From positions 39,564,675 to 39,628,674 of the forward strand of contig NC_089593.1 of the NCBI RefSeq assembly GCF_019320115.1: a DNA stretch of 64,000 nucleotides. The letters run 5' to 3'. Position 1 is the stretch's first letter; each line of letters begins with the position of its first letter. The translations under genes and the position numbers were made by a program. The notes beneath the pieces are model-generated. The model was not told the DNA's origin and made no database searches. It saw only the letters and a program-made list of their open reading frames with translations. The stretch comes from Miscanthus floridulus (taxonomy: Eukaryota > Streptophyta > Magnoliopsida > Poales > Poaceae). This document shows positions 38,348 through 52,562 of the stretch, one piece after another.

Positions 38348-41300
38348 TGCGTCCAAAATGATTTTTGATCCTATGGTACGTTTGACACAAACTGTGCACC
38401 TATCTTGGACAAATCCTAACACTATATCCAAACGGACTGAAACAAGATTCCACTTCAGCCTCATCACTTAGGAGTTCTATCGGGTGTGGTCAAAATGATT
38501 TCCAAGCCTTGTTTGGAACAAACCATGCACTTATCTTGCACTAATACTAATACTATCTCCAAACGGACTGAAACAAGATTCCACTTGAGCCTCATCACCT
38601 AAGAGTTCCATCGGGTGCTTCTAAAATGATTTCCGAGCCTTGTTTGGCACAAACTGTGCACCTATCTTTCATTGATACTAACACTATCTCCAAACGGACT
38701 GAAACGAGATTTCACTTGAGCCTCGTCACCTAGGAGTTCCATCAGGTGCGTCCAAAACGATTTTTGAGCCTATGGTACATTAGGCACAAACCATGCACCT
38801 ATCTTGCACTAAAACTAACACTATATCCAAACGGACCGAAACGAGATTTCACTTGAGCCTCGTCACCTAGGAGTTCTATCGGGTGTGGTCAAAATGATTT
38901 CTGAGCCTTGTTTGGAACAAACCGTGCACTTATCTTGCACTAATACTAATACTATCTCCAAACGGACTGAAACAAGATTCCACTTGAGCCTCATCACCTA
39001 GGAGTTCCATCGAGTGCTTCTAAAATGATTTCCGAGCCTTGTTTGGCACAAACCATGCACCTATCTTTCATTGATACTAACACTATCTCCAAACGGACTA
39101 AAACAAGATTCCACTTGAGCCTCGTCACCTAGGAGTTCCATCGGGTGCGTCCAAAACAATTTCTAAGCCTATGGTACATTAGGCACAAACCATGCACCTA
39201 TCTTGCACTAAAACTAACACTATATCCAAACGGACCGAAATGAGATTTCACTTGAGCCTTGTCACCTAGGAGTTCTATCGGGTGCGGTCAAAATGATTTC
39301 TAAGCCTTGTTTGGAACAAACCATGCAAATATCTTGCACTAATACTAACACTAACTCCAAACGGCTGAAACAAGATTCCACTTAAGCCTCATCATCTACG
39401 AGATCCATTGGTTGCTTTCGAAATTATTTCCGAGCCTTGTTTGGCACAAACCGTGCACCTATCTTGCACTGATACTAACACTATCTCCAAACGGACTGAA
39501 ACAAGATTCCACTTGAGCCTCGTCACCTAGGAGTACCATAGGGTGCGTCCAAAACGATTTCTAAGCCTATGGTATGTTTGGCACAAACCATGCACCTGTC
39601 TTGCACTAATACTAACACTATATCCAAATGGACCGAAATGAGATTTCACTTGAGCCTCGTCACCTAGGAGTTCTATCGGGTGCGGTCAAAATGATTTCTG
39701 AGCCTTGTTTAGAAGAAACTGTGCACCTATCTTGCACTAATACTAGCACTATCTCCAAACTGACCAAAACAAGATTCCAGTTGAGCCTCGTCACCTAGGA
39801 GTACCATCGGGTGCATCCAAAACAATTTCTAATCCTATGGTACGTTTGGCACAAACCGTGCACCTATCTTGCACTGATACTAACACTATCTCCAAACGGA
39901 CCGAAACAAGATTCCACTGGAGCCTCGTCACCTAGGAGTACCATCGGGTGTGTCCAAAACAATTTCTGATCCTATGGTACGTTTGGCACAAACCGTGCAC
40001 CTATCTTGCACTAATATTAACACTATCTCCAAACAGACCGAAACAAGATTCCACTTTCCACTTGAGCCTCGTCACCTAGGAGTTCCATCGGGTGCATCCA
40101 AAATGATTTCTGAGCCTATGGTACGTTAGGCACAAACCGTGCACCTATCTTGCACTAATACGAACACTATATCCAAACCGACCGAAACAAAATTCCACTT
40201 GAGCCTTGTCACTTAGGAGTTCTATCGGGTGAGGTCAAAATGATTTCCATGCCTTGTTTGGAACAAACCGTGCACCTATCTTGCACTAATACTAACACTA
40301 ACTCCAAATGGACCGAAACAAGATTCCACTTGAGCCTCGTCACCTAGGAGTTCTATCGGGTGCTTCCAAAATGATTTCCGAGCCTTGGTTGGCACAAACC
40401 GTGCACCTATCTTGTACTAATACTAACACTATCTCCAAACGCACCGAAACAAAATTTCACTTGAGCCTCGTCACCTAGGAGTTCCATTGGGTGCGTCTAA
40501 AACAATTTCTGAGCCTATGGTACCTTAGGCACAAATCATGCACCTGTCTTGCACTGATACTAACACTATCTCCAAACGGTCTGAAACAAGATTCCACTTG
40601 AGCCTCGTTACCTAGGAGTACCATCGGGTGCGTCCAAAATGATTTCTGAGCCTATGGTACGTTTGGCACAGACCGTGCACCTTTCTTGCACTAATACTAA
40701 CACTATATCCAAACAGACCAAAACGAGATTCCACTTGAGCCTTGTCACCTAGGAGTTCTATTGGGTGCGGTCAAAATGATTTCCAAGCCTTGTTTGGAAC
40801 AAACCGTGCACCTATCTTGCACTAATACTAACACTATCTCCAAACGGACCGAAACAAGATTCCACTTGAGCCTCGTCACCTAGGAGTACCATCGGGTGCG
40901 TCCAAAACGATTTCTGAGCCTATGGTACGTTTGGCACAGATCGTGCACCTATCTTGCACTAATACTAACACTATATCCAAACGGACCGAAACGAGATTCC
41001 ACTTGAGCCTCGTCACCTAGGAGTTCTATCGAGTGCGGTCAAAATGATTTCCGAGCCTTATTTAGAACAAACCGTGCACCTGTCTTGCACTAATACTAAC
41101 ACTATCTCCAAACGGACCGAAATAAGATTCCACTTGAGCCTCGTCACCTAGGAGTACCATCGGGTGCGTCCAAAACGATTTCTGATCCTATGGTACGTTT
41201 GGCCCAAACCGTGCACCTATCTTGCACTGATACTAACAATATCTCCAAACGGACCGAAACAAGATTCCACTTGAGCCTCGTCACCTAGGAGTACCATCGG

Positions 41301-41550
41301 GTGCGTCCAAAATGATTTCTGATCCTATTTACGTTTGGCACAAACCGTGCACCTATCTTGCACTAATACTAACACTATCTCCAAACGGACCGAAACAAGA
41401 TTCCACTTGAGCCTCGTCACCTTGGAGTTTTATCGGGTGCGGTCAAAATGATTTCTGAGCCTTGTTTGGAACAAACCGTGCACCTGTCTTGCACTAATAC
41501 TAACACTATCTCCAAACGGACCGAAACAAGATTCCACTTAAGTATCATCA
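38348..41550 (+). repeat. 3352-bp higher-order repeat, unit 2 (incomplete at its right end)
   Basis: It matches unit 1 at a constant shift of 3352: the TTCCACT duplication at 36697 and 40049, ttggcccaaacc at 37851 and 41203, and gatcctatttacg near 37969 and 41321. The match ends near 41530, where an aagtatcatcatctacgag form replaces the expected B monomer. Confidence 0.88.
40049..40062 (+). repeat. 7-bp microduplication TTCCACT, second copy
   Basis: It is identical to the one at 36697, at a shift of 3352, so it was copied with the higher-order unit. Confidence 0.95.
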
Positions 41551-42622
41551 TCTACGAGATCCATCGGGTGCTTTCGAAATGATTTCCGAGCCTTGTTTGG
41601 CACAAACTGTGCACCTATCTTGCACTGATACTAACACTATCTCCAAACGGACTAAAAGAAGATTCCACTTGAGCCTCGTCACCTAGGAGTTCCATCGGGT
41701 GCGTCCAAAACAATTTCTGAGCCTTTGGTACATTAGGCACAAACCATGCACCTATCTTGCACTAAAACTAACACTATATCCAAACGGACCGAAATGAGAT
41801 TTCACTTGAGCCTTGTCACCTAGGAGTTCTATCGGGTGCGGTCAAAATGATTTCTAAGCCTTGTTTGGAACAAACCGTGCAAATATCTTACACTAATACT
41901 AACACTAACTCCAAACGGCCGAAACAAGATTCCACTTAAGCCTCATCATCTACGAGATCCATCGGTTGCTTTCGAAATGATTTCCGAGCCTTGTTTGGCA
42001 CAAACCGTGCACCTATCTTGCACTGATACTAACACTATCTCCAAATGGACTGAAACAAGATTCCACTTGAGCCTCATCACCTAGGAGTACCATAGGGTGC
42101 GTCCAAAATGATTTCTAAGCCTATGGTATGTTTGGCACAAACCGCGCACCTGTCTTGCACTAATACTAACACTATATCCAAACGGACCGAAATGAGATTT
42201 CACTTGAGCCTCGTCACCTAGGAGTTCTATCGGGTGCGGTCAAAATTATTTTTGAGCCTTGTTTAGAAGAAACCGTGCACCTATCTTGCACTAATACTAG
42301 CACTATCTCCAAACTGACCGAAACAAGATTCCAGTTGAGCCTCGTCACCTAGGAGTACCATTGGGTGCATCCAAAATGATTTCTGATCCTATGGTACGTT
42401 TGGCACAAATTGTGCACCTATCTTGCACTGATACTAACACTATCTCCAAACGGACCGAAACAAGATTCCACTAGAGCCTCGTCACCTAGGAGTACCATCG
42501 GGTGTGTCCAAAACAATTTCTGATCCTATGGTACGTTTGGCACAAACCGTGCACCTATCTTGCACTGATACTAACACTATCTCCAAACGGACCGAAACAA
42601 GATTCCACTTGAGCCTCGTCAC

Positions 42623-42766
42623 CTAGGAGTTCCATCGGGTGTGTCCAAAACAATTTCTGATCCTATGGTACGTTTGGCACAAACCGTGCACCTATCTTGC
42701 ACTGATATTAACACTATCTCCAAACGGACCGAAACAAGATTCCACTTTCCACTTGAGCCTCGTCAC
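42623..42766 (+). repeat. Extra 144-bp C monomer in the 2691-bp repeat
   Basis: A C monomer with gggtgtgtccaaaacaattt follows another of the same kind (42486), and it carries the TTCCACT duplication (137+7). The next unit lacks it: alignment changes from a shift of 2691 to 2547 here, a difference of exactly 144. Confidence 0.85.
42740..42753 (+). repeat. 7-bp microduplication TTCCACT, third copy
   Basis: It lies 2691 bp after the second copy. It is absent at the matching place in the following 15-mer lineage (near 45300), where the whole 144-bp monomer carrying it is missing. Confidence 0.95.
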
Positions 42767-44241
42767 CTAGGAGTTCCATCGGGTGCATCCAAAATGATTT
42801 CTGAGCCTATGGTACGTTAGGCACAAACCGTGCACCTATCTTGCACTAATACGAACACTATATCCAAACCGACCGAAACAAGATTCCACTTGAGCCTTGT
42901 CACCTAGGAGTTCTATCGGGTGAGGTCAAAATGATTTCCGAGCCTTGTTTGGAACAAACCGTGCACCTATCTTGCACTAATACTAACACTAACTCCAAAT
43001 GGACCGAAACAAGATTCCACTTGAGCCTCGTCACCTAGGAGTTCTATCGGGTGCTTCCAAAATGATTTCCGAGCCTTGGTTGGCACAAACCGTGCACCTA
43101 TCTTGCACTAATACTAACACTATCTCCAAACGCACCGAAACAAAATTTCACTTGAGCCTCGTCACCTAGGAGTTCCATTGGGTGCGTCTAAAACAATTTC
43201 TGAGCCTATGGTACCTTAGGCACAAATCGTGCACCTGTCTTGCACTGATACTAACACTATCTCCAAACGGTCTGAAACAAGATTCCACTTGAGCCTCATC
43301 ACCTAGGAGTACCATCGGGTGCATCCAAAATGATTTCAGAGCCTATGGTACATTTGGCATAGACCGTGCACCTTTCTTGCACTAATACTAACACTATATC
43401 CAAACAGACCGAAACGAGATTCCACCTGAGCCTCGTCACCTAGGAGTTCTATCGGGTGCGGTCAAAATGATTTCCAAGCCTTGTTTGGAACAAACCGTGC
43501 ACCTATCTTGCACTAATACTAACACTATCTCCAAACGGACCGAAACAAGATTCCACTTGAGCCTCGTCACCTAGGAGTACCATCGGGTGCGTCCAAAATG
43601 ATTTCTGAGCCTATGGTACGTTTGGCATAGATCGTGCACCTATCTTGCACTAATACTAACACTATATCCAAACGGACCGAAACGAGATTCCACTTGAGCC
43701 TCGTCACCTAGGAGTTCTATCGAGTGCGGTCAAAATGATTTCCGAGCCTTGTTTGGAACAAACCGTGCACCTGTCTTGCACTAATACTAACACTATCTCC
43801 AAACGGACCGAAATAAGATTCCACTTGAGCCTCGTCACCTGGGAGTACCATCGGGTGCGTCCAAAACGATTTCTGATCCTATTGTACGTTTGGCCCAAAC
43901 CGTGCACCTATCTTGCACTGATACTAACAATATCTCCAAACGGACCGACACAAGATTCCACTTGAGCCTCGTCACCTAGGAGTACCATCGGGTGCGTCCA
44001 AAATGATTTCTGATCCTATGTACGTTTGGCACAAACCGTGCACCTATCTTGCACTAATACTAACACTATCTCCAAACGGACCGAAACAAGATTCCACTTG
44101 AGCCTCGTCACCTTGGAGTTTTATCGGGTGCAGTCAAAATGATTTCTGAGCCTTGTTTGGAACAAACCGTGCACCTGTCTTGCACTAATACTAACACTAT
44201 CTCCAAACGGACCGAAACAAGATTCTACTTAAGCCTCGTCA

Positions 44242-45313
44242 TCTACGAGATCCATCGGGTGCTTTCGAAATGATTTCCGAGCCTTGTTTGGCACAAACTG
44301 TGCACCTATCTTGCACTGATACTAACACTATCTCCAAACGGACTAAAACAAGATTCCACTTGAGCCTCGTCACCTAGGAGTTCCATCGGGTGCGTCCAAA
44401 ACAATTTCTGAGCCTATGGTACATTAGGCACAAACCATGCACCTATCTTGCACTAAAACTAACACTATATCCAAACGAACCGAAATGAGATTTCACTTGA
44501 GCCTTGTCACCTAGGAGTTCTATCGGGTGCGGTCAAAATGATTTCTAAGCCTTGTTTGGAACAAACCGTGCAAATATCTTACACTAATACTAACACTAAC
44601 TCCAAACGGCCGAAACAAGATTCCACTTAAGCCTCATCATCTACGAGATCCATCGGTTGCTTTCGAAATGATTTCCGAGCCTTGTTTGGCACAAACCGTG
44701 CACCTATCTTGCACTGATACTAACACTATCTCCAAATGGACTGAAACAAGATTCCACTTGAGCCTCGTCACCTAGGAGTACCATAGGGTGCGTCCAAAAT
44801 GATTTCTAAGCCTATGGTATGTTTGGCACAAACCATGCACCTGTCTTGCACTAATACTAAGACTATATCCAAACGGACCGAAATGAGATTTCACTTGAGC
44901 CTCGTCACCTAGGAGTTCTATCGGGTGCGGTCAAAATTATTTTTGAGCCTTGTTTAGAAGAAACCGTGCACCTATCTTGCACTGATACTAACACTAACTC
45001 CAAACGGACCGAAACAAGATTCCAGTTGAGCCTCGTCACCTAGGAGTACCATCGGGTGCATCCAAAATGATTTCTGATCCTATGGTACGTTTGGCACAAA
45101 TTGTGCACCTATCTTGCACTGATACTAACACTATCTCCAAACGGACCAAAACAAGATTCCACTGGAGCCTCGTCACCTAGGAGTACCATCGGGTGTGTCC
45201 AAAACAATTTCTGATCCTATGGTACGTTTGGCACAAACCGTGCACCTATCTTGCACTGATACTAACACTATCTCCAAACGGACCGAAACAAGATTCCACT
45301 TGAGCCTTGTCAC
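44242..45313 (+). repeat. 2691-bp repeat, unit 2 (partial), grading into the 15-mer repeat
   Basis: It matches 41551-42622 at a shift of 2691. From about 44772 it also matches the following 2013-bp repeat (tcaaaattat at 44931 and 46944), so this is where the older lineage and the younger 15-mer join. Confidence 0.8.
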
Positions 45314-46533
45314 CTAGGAGTTCCATTGGGTGCATCCAAAACGATTTCTGAGCCTATGGTACGTTAGGCACAAACCGTGCACCTATCTTGCACTAATACG
45401 AATACTATATCCAAACCGACCGAAACAAGATTCCACTTGAGCCTTGTCACCTAGGAGTTCTATCGGGTGAGGTCAAAATGATTTCCGAGCCTTGTTTGGA
45501 ACAAACCGTGCACCTATCTTGCACTAATACTAACACTAACTCCAAACGGACCGAAACAAGATTCCACTTGAGCCTCATCACCTAGGAGTTCTATCGGGTG
45601 CTTCCAAAATGATTTTCAAGCCTTGGTTGGCACAAACCGTGCACCTATCTTGCATTGATACTAACACTATCTCTAAACGCACCGAAACAAAATTTCACTT
45701 GAGCCTCATCACCTAGGAGTTCCATTGGGTGCGTCTAAAATGATTTCTGAGCCTATGGTACCTTAGGCACAAACCGTGCACCTGTCTTGCACTGATACTA
45801 ACACTATCTCCAAACGGACCGAAACAAGATTCCACTTGAGCCTCGTCACCTAGGAGTACCATTGGGTGCGTCCAAAATGATTTCTGAGCCTATGGTACAT
45901 TTGGCACAGACTGTACACCTTTCTTGCACTAATACTAACACTATATCCAAACGGACCAAAACGAGATTCCACTTGAGCCTCGTCACCTAGGAGTTCTATC
46001 GGGTGCGGTCAAAATGATTTCTGAGCCTTGTTTGGAACAAACTGTGCACCTGTCTTGCACTAATACTAACACTATCTCCAAACGGACCGAAACAAGATTC
46101 CACTTGAGCCTCATCACCTAGGAGTACCATCGGGTGCGTCCAAAATGATTTCTGATCCTATGGTACGTTTGGCACAAACTGTGCACCTATCTTGCACTAA
46201 TACAAACACTATCTCCAAATGGACCGAAACAAGATCCCACTTGAGCCTCGTCACCTAGGAGTTCTATTGGGTGCGGTCAAAATGATTTCCGAGCCTTGTT
46301 TGCAACAAACCGTGCACCTATCTAGCACTAATACTAACACTATCTCTAAACGGACCGAAACAAGATTCCACTTGAGCCTCGTCATCTAGGAGTTCCATCG
46401 GGTGCTTCCAAAATGATTTCCGAGACTTGTTTAGCACAAACCGTGCACCTATATTGTACTAATACTAACACTATCTCCAAACGGACTAAAACAAGATTCC
46501 ACTTGAGCCTCGTCACCTAGGAGTACCATCGGG
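44772..46533 (+). repeat. 15-mer higher-order repeat, copy 0 (partial, more diverged)
   Basis: It aligns to copy 1 at a shift of 2013 from 44772 (ccatagggtgcgtcc at 44772 and 46785). It has ctaggagttctatcggg near 45572, where copies 1 to 3 have the 3-base-shorter ctagttctatcggg, so copy 0 keeps the ancestral state. The second half (45850-46780) matches 20830-21760 at a shift of 25020. Confidence 0.83.
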
Positions 46534-48543
46534 TGCGTCCAAAATGATTTTTGATCCTATGGTACGTTTGACACAAACCGTGAACCTATCTTGCACTAAT
46601 CCTAACACTATATCCAAACGGATCGAAACGAGATTCCACTTGAGCCTCATCACCTAGTAGTTCTATCGGGTGCGGTCAAAATGATTTCCAAGCCTTGTTT
46701 GGAACAAACCGTGCACTTATCTTACACTAATACTAATACTATGTCCAAATGGACTGAAACAAGATTCCACTTGAGCCTCATCACCTAGGAGTACCATAGG
46801 GTGCGTCCAAAATGATTTCGAAGCCTATGGTATGTTTGGCACAAACTGTGCACCTGTCTTGCACTAATATTAACACTATATCCAAACGGACCGAAATGAG
46901 ATTTCACTTGAGCCTCGTCACCTAGGAGTTCTATCGGGTGCGGTCAAAATTATTTTTGAGCCTTGTTTAGAAGAAACTGTGCACCTATCTTGCACTGATA
47001 CTAACACTATCTCCAAACTGACCAAAACAAGATTCCAGTTGAGCCTCGTCACCTAGGAGTACCATCGGGTGCATCCAAAATGATTTCTGATCCTATGGTA
47101 CGTTTGGCACAAATTGTGCACCTATCTTGCACTGATACTAACACTATCTCCAAACGGACCGAAACAAGATTCCACTGGAGCCTCGTCACCTAGGAGTACC
47201 ATCGGGTGTGTCCAAAACAATTTCTGATCCTATGGTACGTTTGGCACAAACCGTGCACCTATCTTGCACTGATACTAACACTATCTCCAAACGGACCGAA
47301 ACAAGATTCCACTTGCGCCTCGTCACCTAGGAGTTCCATTGGGTGCATCCAAAACGATTTCTGAGCCTATGGTACGTTAGGCACAAACCGTGCACCTATC
47401 TTGCACTAATACGAATACTATATCCAAACTGACCGAAACAAGATTCCACTTGAGCCTTGTCACCTAGGAGTTCTATCGGGTGAGGTCAAAATGATTTCCG
47501 AGCCTTGTTTGGAATAAACCGTGCACCTATCTTGCACTAATACTAACACTAACTCCAAATGGACCGAAACAAGATTCCACTTGAGCCTCATCACCTAGTT
47601 CTATCGGGTGCTTCCAAAATGATTTTCAAGCCTTGGTTGGCACAAACCGTGCACCTATCTTGCATTGATACAAACACTATCTCCAAACGCACCAAAACAA
47701 AATTTCACTTGAACCTCGTCACCTAGGAGTTCCATTGGGTGCGTCTAAAATGATTTCTGAGCCTATGGTACCTTAGGCACAAACCGTGCACCTGTCTTGC
47801 ACTGATACTAACACTATCTCCAAATGGACCGGAACAAGATTCCACTTGAACCTCGTCACCTAGGAGTACCATTGGGTGCGTCCAAAATGATTTCTGAGCC
47901 TATGGTACATTTGGCACAGACTGTGCACCTTTCTTGCACTAATACTAACACTATATCCAAACGGACCAAAACGAGATTCCACTTGAGCCTCGTCACCTAG
48001 GAGTTCTATCGGGTGCGGTCAAAATGATTTCCGAGCCTTGTTTGGAACAAACTGTGCACCTGTCTTGCACTAATACTAACACTATCTCCAAACGGACCGA
48101 AACAAGATTCCACTTGAGCCTCATCACCTAGGAGTACCATCGGGTGCGTCCAAAATGATTTCTGATCCTATGGTACGTTTGGCACAAACTGTGCACCTAT
48201 CTTGCACTGATACAAACACTATCTCCAAATGGACCGAAACAAGATTCCACTTGAGCCTCGTCACCTAGGAGTTCTATTGGGTGCGGTCAAAATGATTTCC
48301 GAGCCTTGTTTGCAACAAACCGTGCACCTATCTAGCACTAATACTAACACTATCTCTAAACGAACCGAAACAAGATTCCACTTGAGCCTCGTCATCTAGG
48401 AGTTCCATCGGGTGCTTCCAAAATGATTTCCGAGACTTGTTTGGCACAAACCGTGCACCTATATTGTACTAATACTAACACTATCTCCAAACGGACTGAA
48501 ACAAGATTCCACTTGAGCCTCGTCACCTAGGAGTACCAGCGGG
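46534..48543 (+). repeat. 15-mer higher-order repeat, copy 1 (2010 bp)
   Basis: The order from the marker is C A C A C C C A B C C A C A B, eight long and seven short monomers, predicting 2013 bp. The 3-base loss in ctagttctatcggg at 47595 gives the observed 2010. Diagnostic forms are caaaattatttttgagcc, caagattccagttgag, cactggagcc, cacttgcgcc, gtgaggtcaaaatg, ccttggttgg and ggaccggaacaag. Confidence 0.92.
47595..47608 (+). repeat. 3-bp deletion allele ctagttctatcggg in 15-mer copies 1-3
   Basis: The usual ctaggagttctatcggg has lost three bases. The same allele sits at 49605 and 51615, exactly 2010 apart. Copies 0 and 4 and the super-repeats do not have it, so it groups copies 1 to 3. Confidence 0.93.
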
Positions 48544-50553
48544 TGCGTCCAAAATGATTTTTGATCCTATGGTACGTTTGACACAAACCGTGAACCTATC
48601 TTGCACTAATCCTAACACTATATCCAAACGGATCGAAACGAGATTCCACTTGAGCCTCATCACCTAGGAGTTCTATCGGGTGCGGTCAAAATGATTTCCA
48701 AGCCTTGTTTGGAACAAACCATGCACTTATCTTGCACTAATACTAATACTATGTCCAAATGGACTGAAACAAGATTCCACTTGAGCCTCATCACCTAGGA
48801 GTACCATAGGGTGCGTCCAAAATGATTTCTAAGCCTATGGTATGTTTGGCACAAACCGTGCACCTGTCTTGCACTAATATTAACACTATATCCAAACGGA
48901 CCGAAATGAGATTTCACTTGAGCCTCGTCACCTAGGAGTTCTATCGGGTGCGGTCAAAATTATTTTTGAGCCTTGTTTAGAAGAAACCGTGCACCTATCT
49001 TGCACTGATACTAACACTATCTCCAAACTGACCGAAACAAGATTCCAGTTGAGCCTCGTCACCTAGGAGTACCATCGGGTGCATCCAAAATGATTTCTGA
49101 TCCTATGGTACGTTTGGCACAAATTGTGCACCTATCTTGCACTGATACTAACACTATCTCCAAACGGACCGAAACAAGATTCCACTGGAGCCTCGTCACC
49201 TAGGAGTACCATCGGGTGTGTCCAAAACAATTTCTGATCCTATGGTACGTTTGGCACAAACCGTGCACCTATCTTGCACTGATACTAACACTATCTCCAA
49301 ACGGACCGAAACAAGATTCCACTTGCGCCTCGTCACCTAGGAGTTCCATTGGGTGCATCCAAAACGATTTCTGAGCCTATGGTACGTTAGGCACAAACCG
49401 TGCACCTATCTTGCACTAATACGAATACTATATCCAAACCGACCGAAACAAGATTCCACTTGAGCCTTGTCACCTAGGAGTTCTATCGGGTGAGGTCAAA
49501 ATGATTTCCGAGCCTTGTTTGGAATAAACCGTGCACCTATCTTGCACTAATACTAACACTAACTCCAAATGGACCGAAACAAGATTCCACTTGAGCCTCA
49601 TCACCTAGTTCTATCGGGTGCTTCCAAAATGATTTTCAAGCCTTGGTTGGCACAAACCGTGCACCTATCTTGCATTGATACAAACACTATCTCCAAACGC
49701 ACCAAAACAAAATTTCACTTGAACCTCGTCACCTAGGAGTTCCATTGGGTGCGTCTAAAATGATTTCTGAGCCTATGGTACCTTAGGCACAAACCGTGCA
49801 CCTGTCTTGCACTGATACTAACACTATCTCCAAATGGACCGGAACAAGATTCCACTTGAACCTCGTCACCTAGGAGTACCATTGGGTGCGTCCAAAATGA
49901 TTTCTGAGCCTATGGTACATTTGGCACAGACTGTGCACCTTTCTTGCACTAATACTAACACTATATCCAAACGGACCAAAACGAGATTCCACTTGAGCCT
50001 CGTCACCTAGGAGTTCTATCGGGTGCGGTCAAAATGATTTCCGAGCCTTGTTTGGAACAAACTGTGCACCTGTCTTGCACTAATACTAACACTATCTCCA
50101 AACGGACCGAAACAAGATTCCACTTGAGCCTCATCACCTAGGAGTACCATCGGGTGCGTCCAAAATGATTTCTGATCCTATGGTACGTTTGGCACAAACC
50201 GTGCACCTATCTTGCACTGATACAAACACTATCTCCAAATGGACCGAAACAAGATTCCACTTGAGCCTCGTCACCTAGGAGTTCTATTGGGTGCGGTCAA
50301 AATGATTTCCGAGCCTTGTTCGCAACAAACCGTGCACCTATCTAGCACTAATACTAACACTATCTCTAAACGAACCGAAACAAGATTCCACTTGAGCCTC
50401 GTCATCTAGGAGTTCCATCGGGTGCTTCCAAAATGATTTCCGAGACTTGTTTGGCACAAACCGTGCACCTATATTGTACTAATACTAACACTATCTCCAA
50501 ACGGACTGAAACAAGATTCCACTTGAGCCTCGTCACCTAGGAGTACCATCGGG
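48544..50553 (+). repeat. 15-mer higher-order repeat, copy 2 (2010 bp)
   Basis: It has the same order as copy 1 and the same 3-base loss (49605). It is nearly identical to copies 1 and 3; a private change is gagtaccagcgggtgc at its start. Confidence 0.92.
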
Positions 50554-52562
50554 TGCGTCCAAAATGATTTTTGATCCTATGGTACGTTTGACACAAACCG
50601 TGAACCTATCTTGCACTAATCCTAACACTATATCCAAACGGATCGAAACGAGATTCCACTTGAGCCTCATCACCTAGGAATTCTATCGGGTGCGGTCAAA
50701 ATGATTTCCAAGCCTTGTTTGGAACAAACCGTGCACTTATCTTGCACTAATACTAATACTATGTCCAAATGGACTGAAACAAGATTCCACTTGAGCCTCA
50801 TCACCTAGGAGTACCATAGGGTGCGTCCAAAATGATTTCTAAGCCTATGGTATGTTTGGCACAAACCGTGCACCTGTCTTGCACTAATATTAACACTATA
50901 TCCAAACGGACCGAAATGAGATTTCACTTGAGCCTCGTCACCTAGGAGTTCTATCGGGTGCGGTCAAAATTATTTTTGAGCCTTGTTTAGAAGAAACCGT
51001 GCACCTATCTTGCACTGATACTAACACTATCTCCAAACTGACCGAAACAAGATTCCAGTTGAGCCTCGTCACCTAGGAGTACCATCGGGTGCATCCAAAA
51101 TGATTTCTGATCCTATGGTACGTTTGGCACAAATTGTGCACCTATCTTGCACTGATACTAACACTATCTCCAAACGGACCGAAACAAGATTCCACTGGAG
51201 CCTCGTCACCTAGGAGTACCATTGGGTGTGTCCAAAACAATTTCTGATCCTATGGTACGTTTGGCACAAACCGTGCACCTATCTTGCACTGATACTAACA
51301 CTATCTCCAAACGGACCGAAACAAGATTCCACTTGCGCCTCGTCACCTAGGAGTTCCATTGGGTGCATCCAAAACGATTTCTGAGCCTATGGTACGTTAG
51401 GCACAAACCATGCACCTATCTTGCACTAATACGAATACTATATCCAAACCGACCGAAACAAGATTCCACTTGAGCCTTGTCACCTAGGAGTTCTATCGGG
51501 TGAGGTCAAAATGATTTCCGAGCCTTGTTTGGAATAAACCGTGCACCTATCTTGCACTAATACTAACACTAACTCCAAACGGACCGAAATAAGATTCCAC
51601 TTGAGCCTCATCACCTAGTTCTATCGGGTGCTTCCAAAATGATTTTCAAGCCTTGGTTGGCACAAACCGTGCACCTATCTTGCATTGATACAAACACTAT
51701 CTCCAAACGCACCAAAACAAAATTTCACTTGAACCTCGTCACCTAGGAGTTCCATTGGGTGCGTCTAAAATGATTTCTGAGCCTATGGTACCTTAGGCAC
51801 AAACCGTGCACCTGTCTTGCCCTGATACTAACACTATCTCCAAATGGACCGGAACAAGATTCCACTTGAACCTCGTCACCTAGGAGTACCATTGGGTGCG
51901 TCCAAAATGATTTCTGAGCCTATGGTACATTTGGCACAGACTGTGCACCTTTCTTGCACTAATACTAACACTATATCCAAACGGACCAAAACGAGATTCC
52001 ACTTGAGCCTCGTCACCTAGGAGTTCTATCGGGTGCGGTCAAAATGATTTCCGAGCCTTGTTTGGAACAAACTGTGCACCTGTCTTGCACTAATACTAAC
52101 ACTATCTCCAAACGGACCGAAACAAGATTCCACTTGAGCCTCATCACCTAGGAGTACCATCGGGTGCGTCCAAAATGATTTCTGATTCTATGGTACGTTT
52201 GGCACAAACCGTGCACCTATCTTGCACTGATACAAACACTATCTCCAAATGGACCGAAACAAGATTCCACTTGAGCCTCGTCACCTAGGAGTTCTATTGG
52301 GTGCGGTCAAATGATTTCCGAGCCTTGTTTGCAACAAACCGTGCACCTATCTAGCACTAATACTAACACTATCTCTAAACGAACCGAAACAAGATTCCAC
52401 TTGAGCCTCGTCATCTAGGAGTTCCATCGGGTGCTTCCAAAATGATTTCCGAGACTTGTTTGGCACAAACCGTGCACCTATATTGTACTAATACTAACAC
52501 TATCTCCAAACGGACTGAAACAAGATTCCACTTGAGCCTCGTCACCTAGGAGTACCATCGGG
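50554..52562 (+). repeat. 15-mer higher-order repeat, copy 3 (2009 bp)
   Basis: It has the 3-base loss (51615) plus a private single-base loss in ggtcaaatgatttcc near 52305, giving 2009. A few private substitutions are seen, for example tcttgccctgatac at 51817. Confidence 0.92.

Larger units (their letters stand above)
41551..44241 (+). repeat. 2691-bp repeat, unit 1
   Basis: The B monomer with tctacgagatccatcggg at 41551 recurs at 44242. ttacactaatac (41888, 44579) and caaaattatttttgagcc (42241, 44932) keep the same shift of 2691. The unit is built from the same subtypes as the 3352-bp repeat but lacks its atttttgatcc marker segment. The shift to the preceding unit is also about 2691 (ttggcccaaacc at 41203 and 43894). 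Confidence 0.85.

Noticed and set aside
47595..47608. Target-site scar of a lost transposon at ctagttctatcggg
   Set aside because: It is a simple 3-base deletion relative to ctaggagttctatcggg, with no duplicated flank or footprint, and is copied with the 15-mer.
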